Source: Flavobacteriia bacterium (GTDB taxonomy: Bacteria; Bacteroidota; Bacteroidia; Flavobacteriales; Flavobacteriaceae). From it: a DNA stretch of 60,269 bases. Positions within the stretch are counted from its first letter, which is position 1. Each line of letters opens with the position of its first letter. The stretch lies in contig RDYL01000012.1 in the NCBI GenBank assembly GCA_004293165.1, positions 1 to 60,269 of the forward strand, in the 5' to 3' direction. A program made the translations under genes and the position numbers. Below are positions 43,231 through 52,413 of this stretch, one piece after another. The notes beneath the pieces were generated by a model. It saw only the letters and a program-made list of their open reading frames with translations, made no database searches and was not told the origin of the DNA.

Positions 43231-43677
43231 ATGATTTTTAAATCGACAGTAAGTAAATTGAATAAGTACATTTATGTAGGAGTAATTGTTTTTTTGTTAC
43301 TCCTAACAATTCCTACTTTTTTTGAAGATTCTATTGAACCATTTTTAGCATTATTTTCAATACATTTTTTAGTAATTGTATTTTTGATTTGGATATATAA
43401 AACTACTTTTTACAAGATAGAAAACACGATTTTATTTTGGAAATCGGGTCCCTTTTACGGAAAAATTGAAATTACTAAAATCAATAAAATTGAATATCAC
43501 TCGGGAAAAATTGTTCCAACTATTTGGAAACCAGCATTAAGTCATAATGGATTAATTATTACCTATAATAAATATGATGATATTTATATTTCACCTGAAA
43601 AACAAGACAAATTTATTGCTACATTGCAAGCCTTAAACCCCAATATTACTATTAAGAATACGCCCTATGTTGAATAA
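43231..43677 (+). CDS. small PH-domain membrane protein
   Basis: A 148-residue protein: two membrane helices (about 13-33 and 38-57) followed by a compact beta-rich domain containing YKIENTILFWKSGPFYGKIE, IEYHSGKIVPTIWKPALSHN and IYISPEKQDKFIATLQALNP, a typical SunI/YnzG-like bacterial PH (bPH) domain. In Bacteroidetes such proteins are widespread and of unknown function. It starts one base after the C1 peptidase and its end overlaps the serine hydrolase start by 11 bases, so the three genes form an operon. Confidence 0.8.
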   Translation: MIFKSTVSKLNKYIYVGVIVFLLLLTIPTFFEDSIEPFLALFSIHFLVIVFLIWIYKTTFYKIENTILFWKSGPFYGKIEITKINKIEYHSGKIVPTIWKPALSHNGLIITYNKYDDIYISPEKQDKFIATLQALNPNITIKNTPYVE

Positions 43678-44848
43678 GATAATATTTGTAAGCCTAACAT
43701 TATTATTATTTAGTTGTCGTGAAACACCTGACAAAGCGAAAGAATCCACCATTAAAGATAAGGAAGGAAATGTGTCTGAATTTGCCGTAAATTTTTCACC
43801 ACTTACCACTATTTATAAAAAAAGAATGGGAAATGAAATGGAGGCTTTTTATGATTCGAAATTCAATTCAAAAGATTTTAGTGGTTCGTTTTTAGTTGCC
43901 AAAAATGGAGAAATACTCTATGAAAATTACTCTGGTTTTGCTTATAAAGAAAAAGGTGATTCGATTAAACAAGATACACCATTACATATAGCTTCTGTAA
44001 GTAAAGTTATAACGGCTGTTACGTTATTAAAATTAGTTGATTCAAAAAAATTAAAATTAGATGATTTTGTGACAACAATTCTACCCGAATTTCCGCATAA
44101 AAATACTACGGTTAGAATGCTCTTAAATCATAGAAGTGGATTACGAAATTACGCCTATTTTACAGATGACAAAGTCGTTTGGGATAAAAAGAAAACTTTA
44201 ACCAATCAAGATGTTTTAACTTTACTGGCTACGAAAAATATTGGCTTAGAATCGAAACCAGGAACTCGTTTTGGTTATTGTAACACCAATTATGCTTTAT
44301 TAGCCTTAATTATAGAAAAAATAACAAAAAAGACTTATCCCCAAGTACTTCAAGAACTAATTTTTGATCCACTTGGAATGAAAAATACCTTTGTTTTTGA
44401 TGATCTTACAAAACAAGATGACGTTAGTCAGTCCTATAAAAATAATTATTTACGTTTGGCTTTTGAATTTTTAGATCAAGTGTATGGTGATAAAAACATT
44501 TATTCAACTCCTCGTGATTTGCTTCAGTTTGATTTGGCTTTGTATTCGGAAAAATTCTTAAGCAAAGCAATGAAGGAGGAAATGTTCAAAGGATATAGTT
44601 ATGAAAGAAAAGGAACCAAAAACTATGGTTTAGGTATTCGCATGTTAGAATTTGAAACCGGTCAACAGTATTTCTTTCATAATGGTTGGTGGCATGGTAA
44701 TACTTCCTCTTATGTAACCTTACAAAAAGACTCCGTAACTATAATTGCAATCTCGAATAGATTTTCGAGAAAACCATATCAAACCAAACGATTGGCTCCA
44801 AGATTTGGCGATTATCCGTTTAAATTTAATGATGAAGAAGGCGAATAA
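43667..44848 (+). CDS. serine hydrolase lipoprotein (beta-lactamase/transpeptidase fold)
   Basis: A 393-residue class C beta-lactamase-type serine hydrolase. The lipobox LFSC with Cys17 makes it a lipoprotein. The catalytic signatures are SVSK (in PLHIASVSKVITAVTLL), the Tyr-x-Asn YCN in FGYCNTNYALLALIIEKITK, and HNG in FFHNGWWHGNTSSYVTL. Such proteins are D-alanyl-D-alanine peptidases, esterases or peptidases; a true beta-lactamase is unlikely from context. The gene overlaps the PH gene by 11 bases, and its stop directly touches the stop of a converging small gene. Confidence 0.88.
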   Translation: MLNKIIFVSLTLLLFSCRETPDKAKESTIKDKEGNVSEFAVNFSPLTTIYKKRMGNEMEAFYDSKFNSKDFSGSFLVAKNGEILYENYSGFAYKEKGDSIKQDTPLHIASVSKVITAVTLLKLVDSKKLKLDDFVTTILPEFPHKNTTVRMLLNHRSGLRNYAYFTDDKVVWDKKKTLTNQDVLTLLATKNIGLESKPGTRFGYCNTNYALLALIIEKITKKTYPQVLQELIFDPLGMKNTFVFDDLTKQDDVSQSYKNNYLRLAFEFLDQVYGDKNIYSTPRDLLQFDLALYSEKFLSKAMKEEMFKGYSYERKGTKNYGLGIRMLEFETGQQYFFHNGWWHGNTSSYVTLQKDSVTIIAISNRFSRKPYQTKRLAPRFGDYPFKFNDEEGE

Positions 44849-45130
44849 TTAAAATAAATTTATTTTAAAATAGCGAAGGATAAAAAGAATTGTTAAAACG
44901 TTTAAAACCAATGATATCCAATAGTATTTATTAATATCATCCGTATTTATAGCAATTTCATACAAATTCAAAAGTGGTAAGATTACAACTGCTATCCAAA
45001 TAGGAATCCAAATGATTTCCGTTTCAAAACCAATAAAGTGAATGGTTTCAAAATTTTGAAAAATAGCCACAAACGTAGAGAATAAGACCAATACGCTCAG
45101 AAAAAGATATATTTTATTTTTGTTTGTCAT
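44849..45130 (-). CDS. small three-helix membrane protein, copy 2
   Basis: A 93-residue protein with three hydrophobic helices. The segment IHFIGFETEIIWIPIWIAVV then ILPLLN is similar to the middle of the 92-residue protein at 38750-39028, with the same length and helix spacing. Function unknown. It begins directly at the CvfB-like stop and ends against the serine hydrolase stop with no gap. Confidence 0.6.
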   Translation of the reverse strand: MTNKNKIYLFLSVLVLFSTFVAIFQNFETIHFIGFETEIIWIPIWIAVVILPLLNLYEIAINTDDINKYYWISLVLNVLTILFILRYFKINLF

Positions 45131-45967
45131 TTACACTAAATAAATTCCGTCTTCTTTAATTTCAATCAATTGTTGTTTGTATAAACTTCCAACGGCCTTT
45201 TTGAAATTCTTTTTACTCATTTTCAATACCGTTTTAATGTCTTCTGGATGAGAATTATCGGTTAATCGTAAGAAACCACGATTGGCTTTCAACTCATCTA
45301 AAATTGTTTTTGAAGATGGTTCAATGGCCTCTACTCCTACCTTACGCAGCATCACATCAATTTTCCCATCAGGTCGAATGTTTTTAATGTAGCCTTTTGT
45401 TTTCATTCCTGGTTTTACATCATCGTAAACTTCATTTTTATAAGCTAACCCTTTGTGTTTTTGATTGATAATACAATTAATTCCACCTTCGGTAATATGT
45501 GAAATTAAAATATCAACTTCTTCATTTTTCTCTAACTCTAAATTTTCGTTAGATAAATATTTATTAGTTCTACTCGATGCTACTAAACGATTCGTTTTGT
45601 CATCCATGTGCATATAAATCAAATAACGCTTTCCTTCTTCCATTGGTCGCGCTTGTTCTTTAAAAGGAACAAACAAATCTTTCTCTAATCCCCAATCTAA
45701 AAAAGCACCAAATTTATTGATGTAGTTTACTTTTAAATGTGCAAATTCATTCAATTTGACATACGGCTTAAGAGTTGTTGCTACGGGGCGCTCTTCATGA
45801 TCTAAATACACGAATACAGTCAAATCATCTCCTATAGAAAATTCTTTGGGTACATATTTATTAGGTAATAAAACATCGTCTTCTTGAGTTTCTTCACTTC
45901 CTAAAAACAAACCAACTTTAGTATCTCTAAGCATTTTTAACGTATTGAACTCTCCTATATGTAACAT
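45131..45967 (-). CDS. CvfB-like S1-domain RNA-binding protein
   Basis: A 278-residue protein with S1-type OB-fold domains and a C-terminal winged helix, as in CvfB. The pattern is MLHIGEFNTLKMLRDTKVGL, KEFSIGDDLTVFVYLDHEER, YINKFGAFLDWGLEKDLFVP, VDILISHITEGGINCIINQK, YDDVKPGMKTKGYIKNIRPD and, at the end, KVLKMSKKNFKKAVGSLYKQ. CvfB binds RNA and affects virulence-gene expression in staphylococci; here it may tune translation or RNA decay. The ATG at 45967 is favoured; the frame runs seven codons further without an obvious start signal. Confidence 0.9.
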   Translation of the reverse strand: MLHIGEFNTLKMLRDTKVGLFLGSEETQEDDVLLPNKYVPKEFSIGDDLTVFVYLDHEERPVATTLKPYVKLNEFAHLKVNYINKFGAFLDWGLEKDLFVPFKEQARPMEEGKRYLIYMHMDDKTNRLVASSRTNKYLSNENLELEKNEEVDILISHITEGGINCIINQKHKGLAYKNEVYDDVKPGMKTKGYIKNIRPDGKIDVMLRKVGVEAIEPSSKTILDELKANRGFLRLTDNSHPEDIKTVLKMSKKNFKKAVGSLYKQQLIEIKEDGIYLV

Positions 45968-46047
45968 AATTGAATAAATAAAGTGCAAAGGTAAGCAATT
46001 AAAAAATTAGAAATTGTATTTTAGAAAATTGGAAATATAGAAAATAA

Positions 46048-46080
46048 AAAAACCACAAATCAAATATTGACTTGTGGTTT
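46048..46080 (-). terminator. terminator of the porin gene
   Basis: AAACCACAAATC and GACTTGTGGTTT form a stem with one mismatch, with T-rich sequence beyond on the minus strand, 21 bases past the porin stop. Confidence 0.65.
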
Positions 46081-46100
46081 CTATACTTATTTTTTAAAAC

Positions 46101-47318
46101 TTAGATTCCGATTTCTACTTGGAAACGAACATACCAATTTTGTTTGTTAGTTCCATCGAAATAATCTAAATCGCTTAACGTAACTTCACCTTGTAATTTG
46201 AACGCATGTTCCCATAAATATTTTGTAACACCTATGGAATATTGCTTAGAATCAGGAGTTAAAGCTTTAATGTCTTCATGCATTTTTTGAGTAGAAAAAC
46301 GGCCTATTATTTCGTAATTAGTTGGAAAAACATAACTTAATTGGTAATCCATTCCGCTTCCTACTGGTACATAATTAAATTCTGTGATGTCTTCAGGATT
46401 AAATGCAATTGGATTCTTTGCTGAACGCGACATATAACTTGACATAAATGCCCAACCATTATATTTTAACATGGCATCTAATAAAACCGATTTCATTGTT
46501 TTTTGTTCAAATAAATCATTTCCAAGTTGACCTTGTGTTCTTCTAGCTAAATTATTTTGATGAAATGCACCCGATAATAATAATCTTGGTTTTTCTTCAC
46601 GAGCAACATCTCCTTCAAAATTAGTTCCATCTTTTTTGAAAGAACCCAAAGGCATTAACTCTAATTTTCCGGTTAAAGCAACACCATCATCCGCCGATTT
46701 TGTCCAGTTTCTTCCTTCACCCGTTGAAACAGCTGTTTTAACATTATATGAAAATTTATCTTTCTTTTCATTCAAATAATTGGCTTGAAAACCAAAATCT
46801 CTATCAATTGTAAATCGTGCATTATTAATACTTCGATCTGTTAATTGTATTGCCCCAGAGGAATTTACACGTTGTCGATTACCTGGGAGTTTGGTTTGCC
46901 CAAAAAGAAAACTCCAATGTTTATTTGGTCGATAAAAAATAGCCGCATCACGAATAATATTAATATTTTCACCATCTTGAACTTCACCCACATCACCAGG
47001 CGCAAAAGATAATTGAATTACGTATAAAAAATGTGGATTTCCAACATATCCATCAAAACGCAAACGTAATCGTCTAATCTCTCCCGAATATGCAGCACTT
47101 TCACTTTCATTTTGAATAAATGTCACACGGTTTTGCATTCTAAAGCGAATATTTAACTGAAATAAACTATCAGGTGATGTTATTCCTACCCCTTTTCCAA
47201 AACTATAATAAGGAAGGGCATCTAATTTTAAATCATTATCTTTTGTGGTGACTTTTACCTCTTGAGCAAAACTAATAGTGTTTATGGAAAAGAATAAGAA
47301 AATTAATATTTTTTTCAT
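46101..47318 (-). CDS. phosphate-selective-type porin (OprO/OprP family)
   Basis: A 405-residue outer-membrane beta-barrel. It has a signal peptide (MKKILIFLFFSINTISFAQ), then many alternating amphipathic strands ending in the aromatic terminal strand QNWYVRFQVEIGI. Family landmarks are FRMQNRVTFIQNE, RLRLRFDGYVGNPHFLYVIQLS, FYRPNKHWSFLFGQTKLPGN, RQRVNSSGAIQLTDRS and KLQGEVTLSDLDY. The phosphate-selective (O/P) porin family takes up anions, but lineage-specific change makes the substrate uncertain. It is divergent from prmA across a short promoter gap. Confidence 0.88.
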   Translation of the reverse strand: MKKILIFLFFSINTISFAQEVKVTTKDNDLKLDALPYYSFGKGVGITSPDSLFQLNIRFRMQNRVTFIQNESESAAYSGEIRRLRLRFDGYVGNPHFLYVIQLSFAPGDVGEVQDGENINIIRDAAIFYRPNKHWSFLFGQTKLPGNRQRVNSSGAIQLTDRSINNARFTIDRDFGFQANYLNEKKDKFSYNVKTAVSTGEGRNWTKSADDGVALTGKLELMPLGSFKKDGTNFEGDVAREEKPRLLLSGAFHQNNLARRTQGQLGNDLFEQKTMKSVLLDAMLKYNGWAFMSSYMSRSAKNPIAFNPEDITEFNYVPVGSGMDYQLSYVFPTNYEIIGRFSTQKMHEDIKALTPDSKQYSIGVTKYLWEHAFKLQGEVTLSDLDYFDGTNKQNWYVRFQVEIGI

Positions 47319-47372
47319 TGTTGTGACGTTGATATTTTATACAAAAATAATATTTAAGAATGAACTAAATAC

Positions 47373-47380
47373 TACCTTTG
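47373..47380 (+). promoter_or_regulatory. -7 promoter box for prmA
   Basis: TACCTTTG matches TAnnTTTG, 15 bases before the ATG at 47396. An upstream in-frame TTG at 47378 lies inside this box and cannot be the true start. Confidence 0.6.
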
Positions 47381-47395
47381 CAAAAAAATACAAAC

Positions 47396-48229
47396 ATGTC
47401 AAACATATATATTGGATATCATTTCCAAATTAATCCGCTAGAATTAGGTAGCGAAATTTTAATTGCTGAATTAGGCGAAAAAGCGTTTGAAAGCTTTATT
47501 GAAACTGAAACTGGAATTTCTGCTTATGTTCAAAAAGAGTTGTGGAGTGAGAATATCTTAGAGGATATTCAAATTTTAGATAATTCCGAATTTAACATCA
47601 GTTATACTTTTGAAGAAATTGAGCAAGTAAATTGGAATGAAGAATGGGAAAAAAACTTTGAAGCTATTGAAGTTGATGGTAAATGTCATGTAAGAGCTCC
47701 TTTTCATGAAAAAACTAATGCCGAATACGATATAGTAATTGAACCCAAAATGAGTTTTGGAACGGGTCACCATGAAACAACTCACATGATGATTCAACAT
47801 ATTTTAGAAACAGATTTTACCAATAAAAAAACATTAGACATGGGTTGCGGAACTGCCATTTTAGCCATTTTAGCTGAGATGAAAGGTGCGCAACCTATTG
47901 ATGCAATTGATATTGACAATTGGTGTTATTTGAACTCCATTGAAAATGCTGAACGTAATAATTGCAAGCACATTTCGGTTTATGAAGGTGATGCATCTTT
48001 ATTAGCTGGTAAAAAATACGATATTATTATTGCCAACATTAATCGTAATATTTTACTAAACGATATGCAGCAATATGTAGATTGTTTAAACACAAATGGA
48101 ATTTTATTCTTAAGTGGATTTTACACTGAAGATATTCCTGTAATTTCAGAAAGTTGTACATCGAAAGGATTATCCTATGTAAAACAATTTGAACGCAACA
48201 ATTGGGTAGCTTTGAAATTTGTTAAATAG
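47396..48229 (+). CDS. prmA: ribosomal protein L11 methyltransferase
   Basis: A 277-residue SAM-dependent enzyme that methylates the amino groups of ribosomal protein L11. The N-terminal substrate-recognition domain includes NWNEEWEKNFEAIEVDGKCHV and PKMSFGTGHHETTHMMIQHI, the hallmark of PrmA. The SAM motif is KTLDMGCGTAILAILAEMKG, followed by DAIDIDNWC and IIANINRNILL. The start at 47396 is supported by the promoter box overlapping the longer frame. It is followed 114 bases later by clpS. Confidence 0.95.
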   Translation: MSNIYIGYHFQINPLELGSEILIAELGEKAFESFIETETGISAYVQKELWSENILEDIQILDNSEFNISYTFEEIEQVNWNEEWEKNFEAIEVDGKCHVRAPFHEKTNAEYDIVIEPKMSFGTGHHETTHMMIQHILETDFTNKKTLDMGCGTAILAILAEMKGAQPIDAIDIDNWCYLNSIENAERNNCKHISVYEGDASLLAGKKYDIIIANINRNILLNDMQQYVDCLNTNGILFLSGFYTEDIPVISESCTSKGLSYVKQFERNNWVALKFVK

Positions 48230-48312
48230 CTTAAACTGGAAGTTTGGAATGGGGAGATGAAAATTTGAATTTGATTTTGATTTTTGTAATTGAATTTGAA
48301 ACAATTTTTTAT

Positions 48313-48320
48313 TATTTTTG
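48313..48320 (+). promoter_or_regulatory. -7 promoter box for clpS
   Basis: TATTTTTG fits TAnnTTTG, 23 bases before the ATG at 48344. It lies within a longer open frame that would add 18 residues. Confidence 0.5.
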
Positions 48321-48343
48321 TAGAACTTTCAACCGTAAAGAAA

Positions 48344-48619
48344 ATGAGTACGATAGAGAAAATACAAGAAAAAGTTTTAGTAGAAGAAGCGGTAAGCATC
48401 AATAATGAGATTGTATTACATAATGATGATGTTAACACATTTGATCACGTAATTGATACCTTAATAAGAGTTTGTAATCACGAAGAATTACAAGCTGAAC
48501 AATGCGCTTTATTAGTACATTATAAAGGAAGATGTACTGTTAAAACAGGCTCGTTTGACGAATTAAAGCCGCAATGCTCCGCATTATTAGATGCTGGATT
48601 AAGTGCTGAGATTATATAA
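48344..48619 (+). CDS. clpS: ATP-dependent Clp protease adaptor ClpS
   Basis: A 91-residue adaptor that brings N-degron substrates to the ClpC or ClpA motor. Landmarks: IVLHNDDVNTFDHVIDTLIR, where NDDxxTxD forms the substrate pocket, and EQCALLVHYKGRCTVKTGSF, where the K-G-x-x-x-V-K-x-G is typical of ClpS. ClpC is encoded at 14157 in the same window. The ATG at 48344 is preferred because the longer frame includes the promoter box. The stop overlaps the terminator hairpin. Confidence 0.95.
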   Translation: MSTIEKIQEKVLVEEAVSINNEIVLHNDDVNTFDHVIDTLIRVCNHEELQAEQCALLVHYKGRCTVKTGSFDELKPQCSALLDAGLSAEII

Positions 48620-48648
48620 AAAAGTCCCGATTAAATCGGGACTTTTTT
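48618..48648 (+). terminator. terminator downstream of clpS
   Basis: AAAAAAGTCCCGAT and ATCGGGACTTTTTT form a perfect 14-base stem, identical over 31 bases to the clpC terminator. It also faces the sucD stop on the other strand. Confidence 0.8.
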
Positions 48649-48667
48649 ATATAATCTAGTTTCAATA

Positions 48668-49540
48668 TTAACCTAAAACTTCTTTTACTTTTTTACCAAT
48701 TTCAGCTGGAGAATCTACAACGTGAATTCCATTTTCTCTCATGATGCGTTTTTTAGCTTCTGCTGTATCATCAGCACCACCTACAATTGCACCAGCATGA
48801 CCCATTGTTCTTCCTTTAGGAGCAGTTTCTCCTGCGATGAATCCAACAACTGGTTTACGATTTCCGTCAGCTCTTACCCATTTAGCAGCATCTGCTTCTA
48901 ATTGACCCCCAATTTCACCAATCATGATGATGATTTCAGTTTCAGGATCGTTCATTAATAATTCAACCGCTTCTTTAGTTGTAGTTCCAATAATTGGGTC
49001 ACCACCAATTCCAATAGCTGTAGTGATTCCTAATCCTTGTTTTACTACTTGGTCAGCAGCTTCATATGTTAAAGTACCTGATTTAGATACAATTCCAACC
49101 GTTCCTTTTTTGAAAACGAAACCTGGCATAATACCAACTTTAGCTTCTTCTGGAGTAATAACACCAGGACAGTTAGGACCTACTAAACGACAATCTTTTC
49201 CTTTAATGTAATCATACGCTTTAATCATATCTGCCACAGGAATACCTTCAGTAATACAAATAATTACTTTGATACCAGCTTCAGCAGCTTCCATAATTGC
49301 ATCAGCAGCAAATGCTGGCGGAACAAAAATAATTGAAGTATCAGCGCCCGCTTTTTCAACAGCATCTTTTACTGTGTTAAAAACAGGTCTGTCTAAATGT
49401 GTTGAGCCACCTTTTCCTGGAGTTACACCACCTACAACATTTGTTCCGTATTCGATCATTTGAGAAGCATGAAAAGTTCCTTCACTCCCTGTAAATCCTT
49501 GTACAATTATTTTTGAATCTTTATTTACTAAAACGCTCAT
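48668..49540 (-). CDS. sucD: succinate-CoA ligase alpha subunit
   Basis: A 290-residue TCA-cycle enzyme subunit that, with SucC, makes ATP or GTP from succinyl-CoA. Family landmarks are [20 protein letters not shown] at the CoA-binding end, [57 protein letters not shown], and the phosphorylated histidine in [13 protein letters not shown]. Length is normal. sucC is not in the window. It lies downstream of the lpx cluster on the same strand with an 84-base gap. Confidence 0.97.
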   Translation of the reverse strand: MSVLVNKDSKIIVQGFTGSEGTFHASQMIEYGTNVVGGVTPGKGGSTHLDRPVFNTVKDAVEKAGADTSIIFVPPAFAADAIMEAAEAGIKVIICITEGIPVADMIKAYDYIKGKDCRLVGPNCPGVITPEEAKVGIMPGFVFKKGTVGIVSKSGTLTYEAADQVVKQGLGITTAIGIGGDPIIGTTTKEAVELLMNDPETEIIIMIGEIGGQLEADAAKWVRADGNRKPVVGFIAGETAPKGRTMGHAGAIVGGADDTAEAKKRIMRENGIHVVDSPAEIGKKVKEVLG

Positions 49541-49624
49541 GATATATGAATTAAATTGTGTTTAAATTTGTGATGCAAAAGTAAGTTTTTTACCAAATAC
49601 ACACGTAATTTTTATTATATTTTT

Positions 49625-49987
49625 TTAACTAGGTTTGCTAATTAGATATCCATTAATAATTTTTTCGTCTTGAAAAGTCCAAATTGCAACAACTTTTGCT
49701 ATCAACATTATTTCTTTTGGATTTTCAATAGTTGCAACTTTGTGGTTATACTTAACAACCAACTGATTATTTCCTTCAATTAAGTGCGAAATTTCAAAGT
49801 AGGAGATTTCGTAGTTAGCGTTAATTTCATCACTTAAATTTAAAATAAAATTTTTATCCAAAATAGAATTACCAGAAGAACTATCCCATTCTAATTTAAA
49901 ATCATCATGTATTAAGGAATTTAAAAACAGTTTATCTCTGATGCCATCCTCCTTGTACAAAAATTCGATTTTCTCTCTATTTGTCAT
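49625..49987 (-). CDS. NTF2-like (SnoaL-type) protein
   Basis: A 120-residue protein with the cone-shaped NTF2/SnoaL layout: an N-terminal helix [12 protein letters not shown], strands around [18 protein letters not shown], then the curved sheet [19 protein letters not shown] and [20 protein letters not shown]. No catalytic residues are conclusive, so this is fold-level assignment only. Its start overlaps the end of the LpxD-like gene upstream by 11 bases (49977-49987), which makes it part of that transcript. Confidence 0.65.
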   Translation of the reverse strand: MTNREKIEFLYKEDGIRDKLFLNSLIHDDFKLEWDSSSGNSILDKNFILNLSDEINANYEISYFEISHLIEGNNQLVVKYNHKVATIENPKEIMLIAKVVAIWTFQDEKIINGYLISKPS

Positions 49988-50918
49988 TTTGCTTTAATTT
50001 TTCAAAAATTTCTGGAATGCGTTTCACATTGGCCAATTGTTTTAATTTCTCGCGAGATTCTTCAATTGGTGTACCAAAATACGTTTTTCCGCCTTCAATA
50101 GATTTTGTAACACCTGTCTGTCCCATAACTACAGCTTTTGCGCCAATAGTTATTCCACTAGTAGTTCCTACTTGTCCCCAAAGTGTTACTTCGTCTTCAA
50201 CAACCACACAACCAGCAATTCCAGTTTGTGAAGCTATCAAACATTTTTTACCAATAACGGTATCATGACCAACATGTACTTGATTATCTATTTTTGTTCC
50301 AGCGCCAATAGTTGTATCACCTGTTACTCCCTTATCAATGGTACAAAGTGCGCCAATACCTACATTATCTTCAATAACTACTCGTCCACCAGAAATTAAT
50401 TGATCAAAACCTTCTGGACGTTTTTTGTAATAAAAAGCATCAGCTCCTAAAATAGTACCTGCGTGAATCATTACATTATCACCAATTACTGTATTATCGT
50501 AAATCGTAACATTAGGATAAATTAAACAATTTTTACCAATTTGAACATTATGTCCAATGAAGCAATTTGGTTGAATAACCGTTCCTTCTCCAATCATTGC
50601 AGAATCAGAAATTGCAGCATGTGAGGCTTGAAAAGGTCTAAAATGTTTGGTAAGTTTATTGAAATCTCTAAAAGGATCATCTGAAATCAATAATGCTTTT
50701 CCTTCAGGACATTCCACTTCTTTATTAATTAAAACAATAGTAGCAGCCGATTGAAGGGCTTTATCATAATATTTAGGATGATCAACAAATACAATATCAC
50801 CTGGTTCAACAACATGAATTTCATTCATACCATGAACTGGAAAATCGGCATCGCCCACATAATTACAATTGATAATTTGGGCAATTTCTTTTAGAGGATA
50901 AACTTTTGGAAATTTCAT
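49977..50918 (-). CDS. second LpxD-like acyltransferase
   Basis: A 313-residue left-handed beta-helix acyltransferase of the LpxD type. It has the N-terminal UDP-sugar-binding domain ([34 protein letters not shown]) and the hexapeptide-repeat barrel with [20 protein letters not shown]. The equivalent of the catalytic His is in [13 protein letters not shown]. It differs from the true LpxD at 53821: the C-terminal tail is [20 protein letters not shown] rather than the usual helical end, and overall identity looks low. Alternatives are a specialised LpxD or an acyltransferase for another sugar. It follows efp across a 59-base inverted repeat. Confidence 0.85.
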   Translation of the reverse strand: MKFPKVYPLKEIAQIINCNYVGDADFPVHGMNEIHVVEPGDIVFVDHPKYYDKALQSAATIVLINKEVECPEGKALLISDDPFRDFNKLTKHFRPFQASHAAISDSAMIGEGTVIQPNCFIGHNVQIGKNCLIYPNVTIYDNTVIGDNVMIHAGTILGADAFYYKKRPEGFDQLISGGRVVIEDNVGIGALCTIDKGVTGDTTIGAGTKIDNQVHVGHDTVIGKKCLIASQTGIAGCVVVEDEVTLWGQVGTTSGITIGAKAVVMGQTGVTKSIEGGKTYFGTPIEESREKLKQLANVKRIPEIFEKLKQNDK

Positions 50919-50942
50919 TTATTAGTGATTTGTGTTCAGTCA

Positions 50943-51002
50943 CAGTTTACAGTCGCAGTTTTTCAGTTCTTATTAGAATCTGCCAACTGCGACAGTAAAC
51001 TG
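50943..51002. terminator. inverted repeat after efp
   Basis: CAGTTTACAGTCGCAGTT (50943-50960) and AACTGCGACAGTAAACTG (50985-51002) are nearly complementary around about 24 bases. It lies right after the efp stop on the minus strand and resembles the CAGTCGCAGT spacers elsewhere; a transcription or RNA-stability role is likely. Confidence 0.5.
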
Positions 51003-51006
51003 GAAA

Positions 51007-51573
51007 CTATTCTTTAACTCTTTCCATATAGTTTCCAGATGCTGTGTCAATTTTGATTTTATCACCTTCATTGATAAACAATGGAACGTTAACTGTAGCT
51101 CCTGTTTCAACAGTAGCTGGTTTTGTAGCATTTGTAGCTGTATTTCCTTTAACTCCTGGCTCAGCATATGTAACTTCTAATACAATAGAAGCTGGCATAT
51201 CAACTGATAAAGGCGCTTCTGTTTCTGCATTAATTTGAATCATTACATTAGTTCCTTCTTTTAATAAATCGGGAGCATCTAATACTTTTTTATCTAACGT
51301 AATTTGTTCAAATGATTCGTTATTCATAAAATGAAACTGATCGCCTTCAGCATATAAATATTGGAAGGTATGTGTTTCAACACGTACTTCATCAATTTTA
51401 TGTCCAGCAGAAAATGTATTATCTAATACTTTTCCATTCGTTAAAGATTTTAATTTTGTTCTTACGAAAGCTGGTCCTTTACCTGGTTTTACGTGAAGAA
51501 ATTCAATAATTTTATAAATATCATTATTGTATTTGATACATAATCCGTTTCTAATATCTGATGTACTTGCCAT
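51007..51573 (-). CDS. efp: elongation factor P
   Basis: A 188-residue translation factor that rescues ribosomes stalled at polyproline. Three OB-like domains are visible: domain I with YKIIEFLHVKPGKGPAFVRT carrying the modifiable Lys32 in PGKG, domain II with RVETHTFQYLYAEGDQFHFM, and domain III ending in VPLFINEGDKIKIDTASGNY. Lys32 instead of Arg means a beta-lysylation-type or unmodified form rather than the rhamnosylated type. It is embedded in the lpx cluster between lpxA and the second LpxD-like gene, an arrangement I remember from other Flavobacteria. Confidence 0.96.
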   Translation of the reverse strand: MASTSDIRNGLCIKYNNDIYKIIEFLHVKPGKGPAFVRTKLKSLTNGKVLDNTFSAGHKIDEVRVETHTFQYLYAEGDQFHFMNNESFEQITLDKKVLDAPDLLKEGTNVMIQINAETEAPLSVDMPASIVLEVTYAEPGVKGNTATNATKPATVETGATVNVPLFINEGDKIKIDTASGNYMERVKE

Positions 51574-51621
51574 TTTGTTTTATTTGTATTTGATTTTGTT
51601 TATTAATTTTATGATTCTAAT

Positions 51622-52407
51622 TTATATTGAACTAGTATAGCCTTTCATGATTCCTCGTGAAGAATTTCTAATGAAATCTAAAATTTCATCTCTTTCTGGA
51701 GTAGCTTCCATTTCAGCTTCAATGATGCTTAAAGCTTGGGTAGTATTATAGTTTTTTTGATATAGTATTCTATAAATATCTTGAATTTCTCTAATCTTAT
51801 CTGTTGAAAATCCTCTGCGTCTCAATCCAACCGAGTTAATTCCAACATAAGATAAAGGTTCTTTAGCCGCTTTTGTAAAAGGAGGAACGTCTTTTCTTAC
51901 TAATGAACCACCTGAAATCATAGCGTGGTCACCAATAGAAATAAACTGATGTACAGCCGCTAAACCACCAATAATTGCAAAATTTCCAACAGTTACGTGT
52001 CCCGCTAAAGCAACGCCATTTACAATAATAGCATTATCCCCAATATGACAATCGTGCGCAATATGTGCCGTTGCCATAATTAGACAATTTTTACCTATTT
52101 TAGTTTGCCCTGAAGCAACGGTACCTCTATTGATAGTTACACATTCTCTAACTGTTGTGTTATCACCAATAACCGCTAACGATTCCTCACCTCCAAATTT
52201 TAAATCTTGAGGTACTGCAGAAATAACCGCACCTGGAAAAATATTACAATTTTTACCTATACGAGCGCCTTCCATAATGGTAACGTTTGAACCAATCCAA
52301 GTTCCTTCACCAATTTCAACATTATTATGAATGGTTGTAAATGGGTCAATTACAACATTTCTTGCTATTTTGGCACCTGGATGCACATAAGCTAATGGTT
52401 GATTCAT
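51622..52407 (-). CDS. lpxA: UDP-N-acetylglucosamine acyltransferase LpxA
   Basis: A 261-residue trimeric beta-helix enzyme that adds the first acyl chain to UDP-GlcNAc in lipid A synthesis. The hexapeptide repeats are seen from HPGAKIARNVVIDPFTTI to VGNFAIIGGLAAVHQFISIG. The catalytic His sits in MATAHIAHDCHIG near residue 121. The C-terminal helical end EIQDIYRILYQKNYNTTQAL is typical. It lies six bases downstream of the lpxC-fabZ stop, so the two are cotranscribed. Confidence 0.96.
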   Translation of the reverse strand: MNQPLAYVHPGAKIARNVVIDPFTTIHNNVEIGEGTWIGSNVTIMEGARIGKNCNIFPGAVISAVPQDLKFGGEESLAVIGDNTTVRECVTINRGTVASGQTKIGKNCLIMATAHIAHDCHIGDNAIIVNGVALAGHVTVGNFAIIGGLAAVHQFISIGDHAMISGGSLVRKDVPPFTKAAKEPLSYVGINSVGLRRRGFSTDKIREIQDIYRILYQKNYNTTQALSIIEAEMEATPERDEILDFIRNSSRGIMKGYTSSI

Positions 52408-52413
52408 ATTTTA

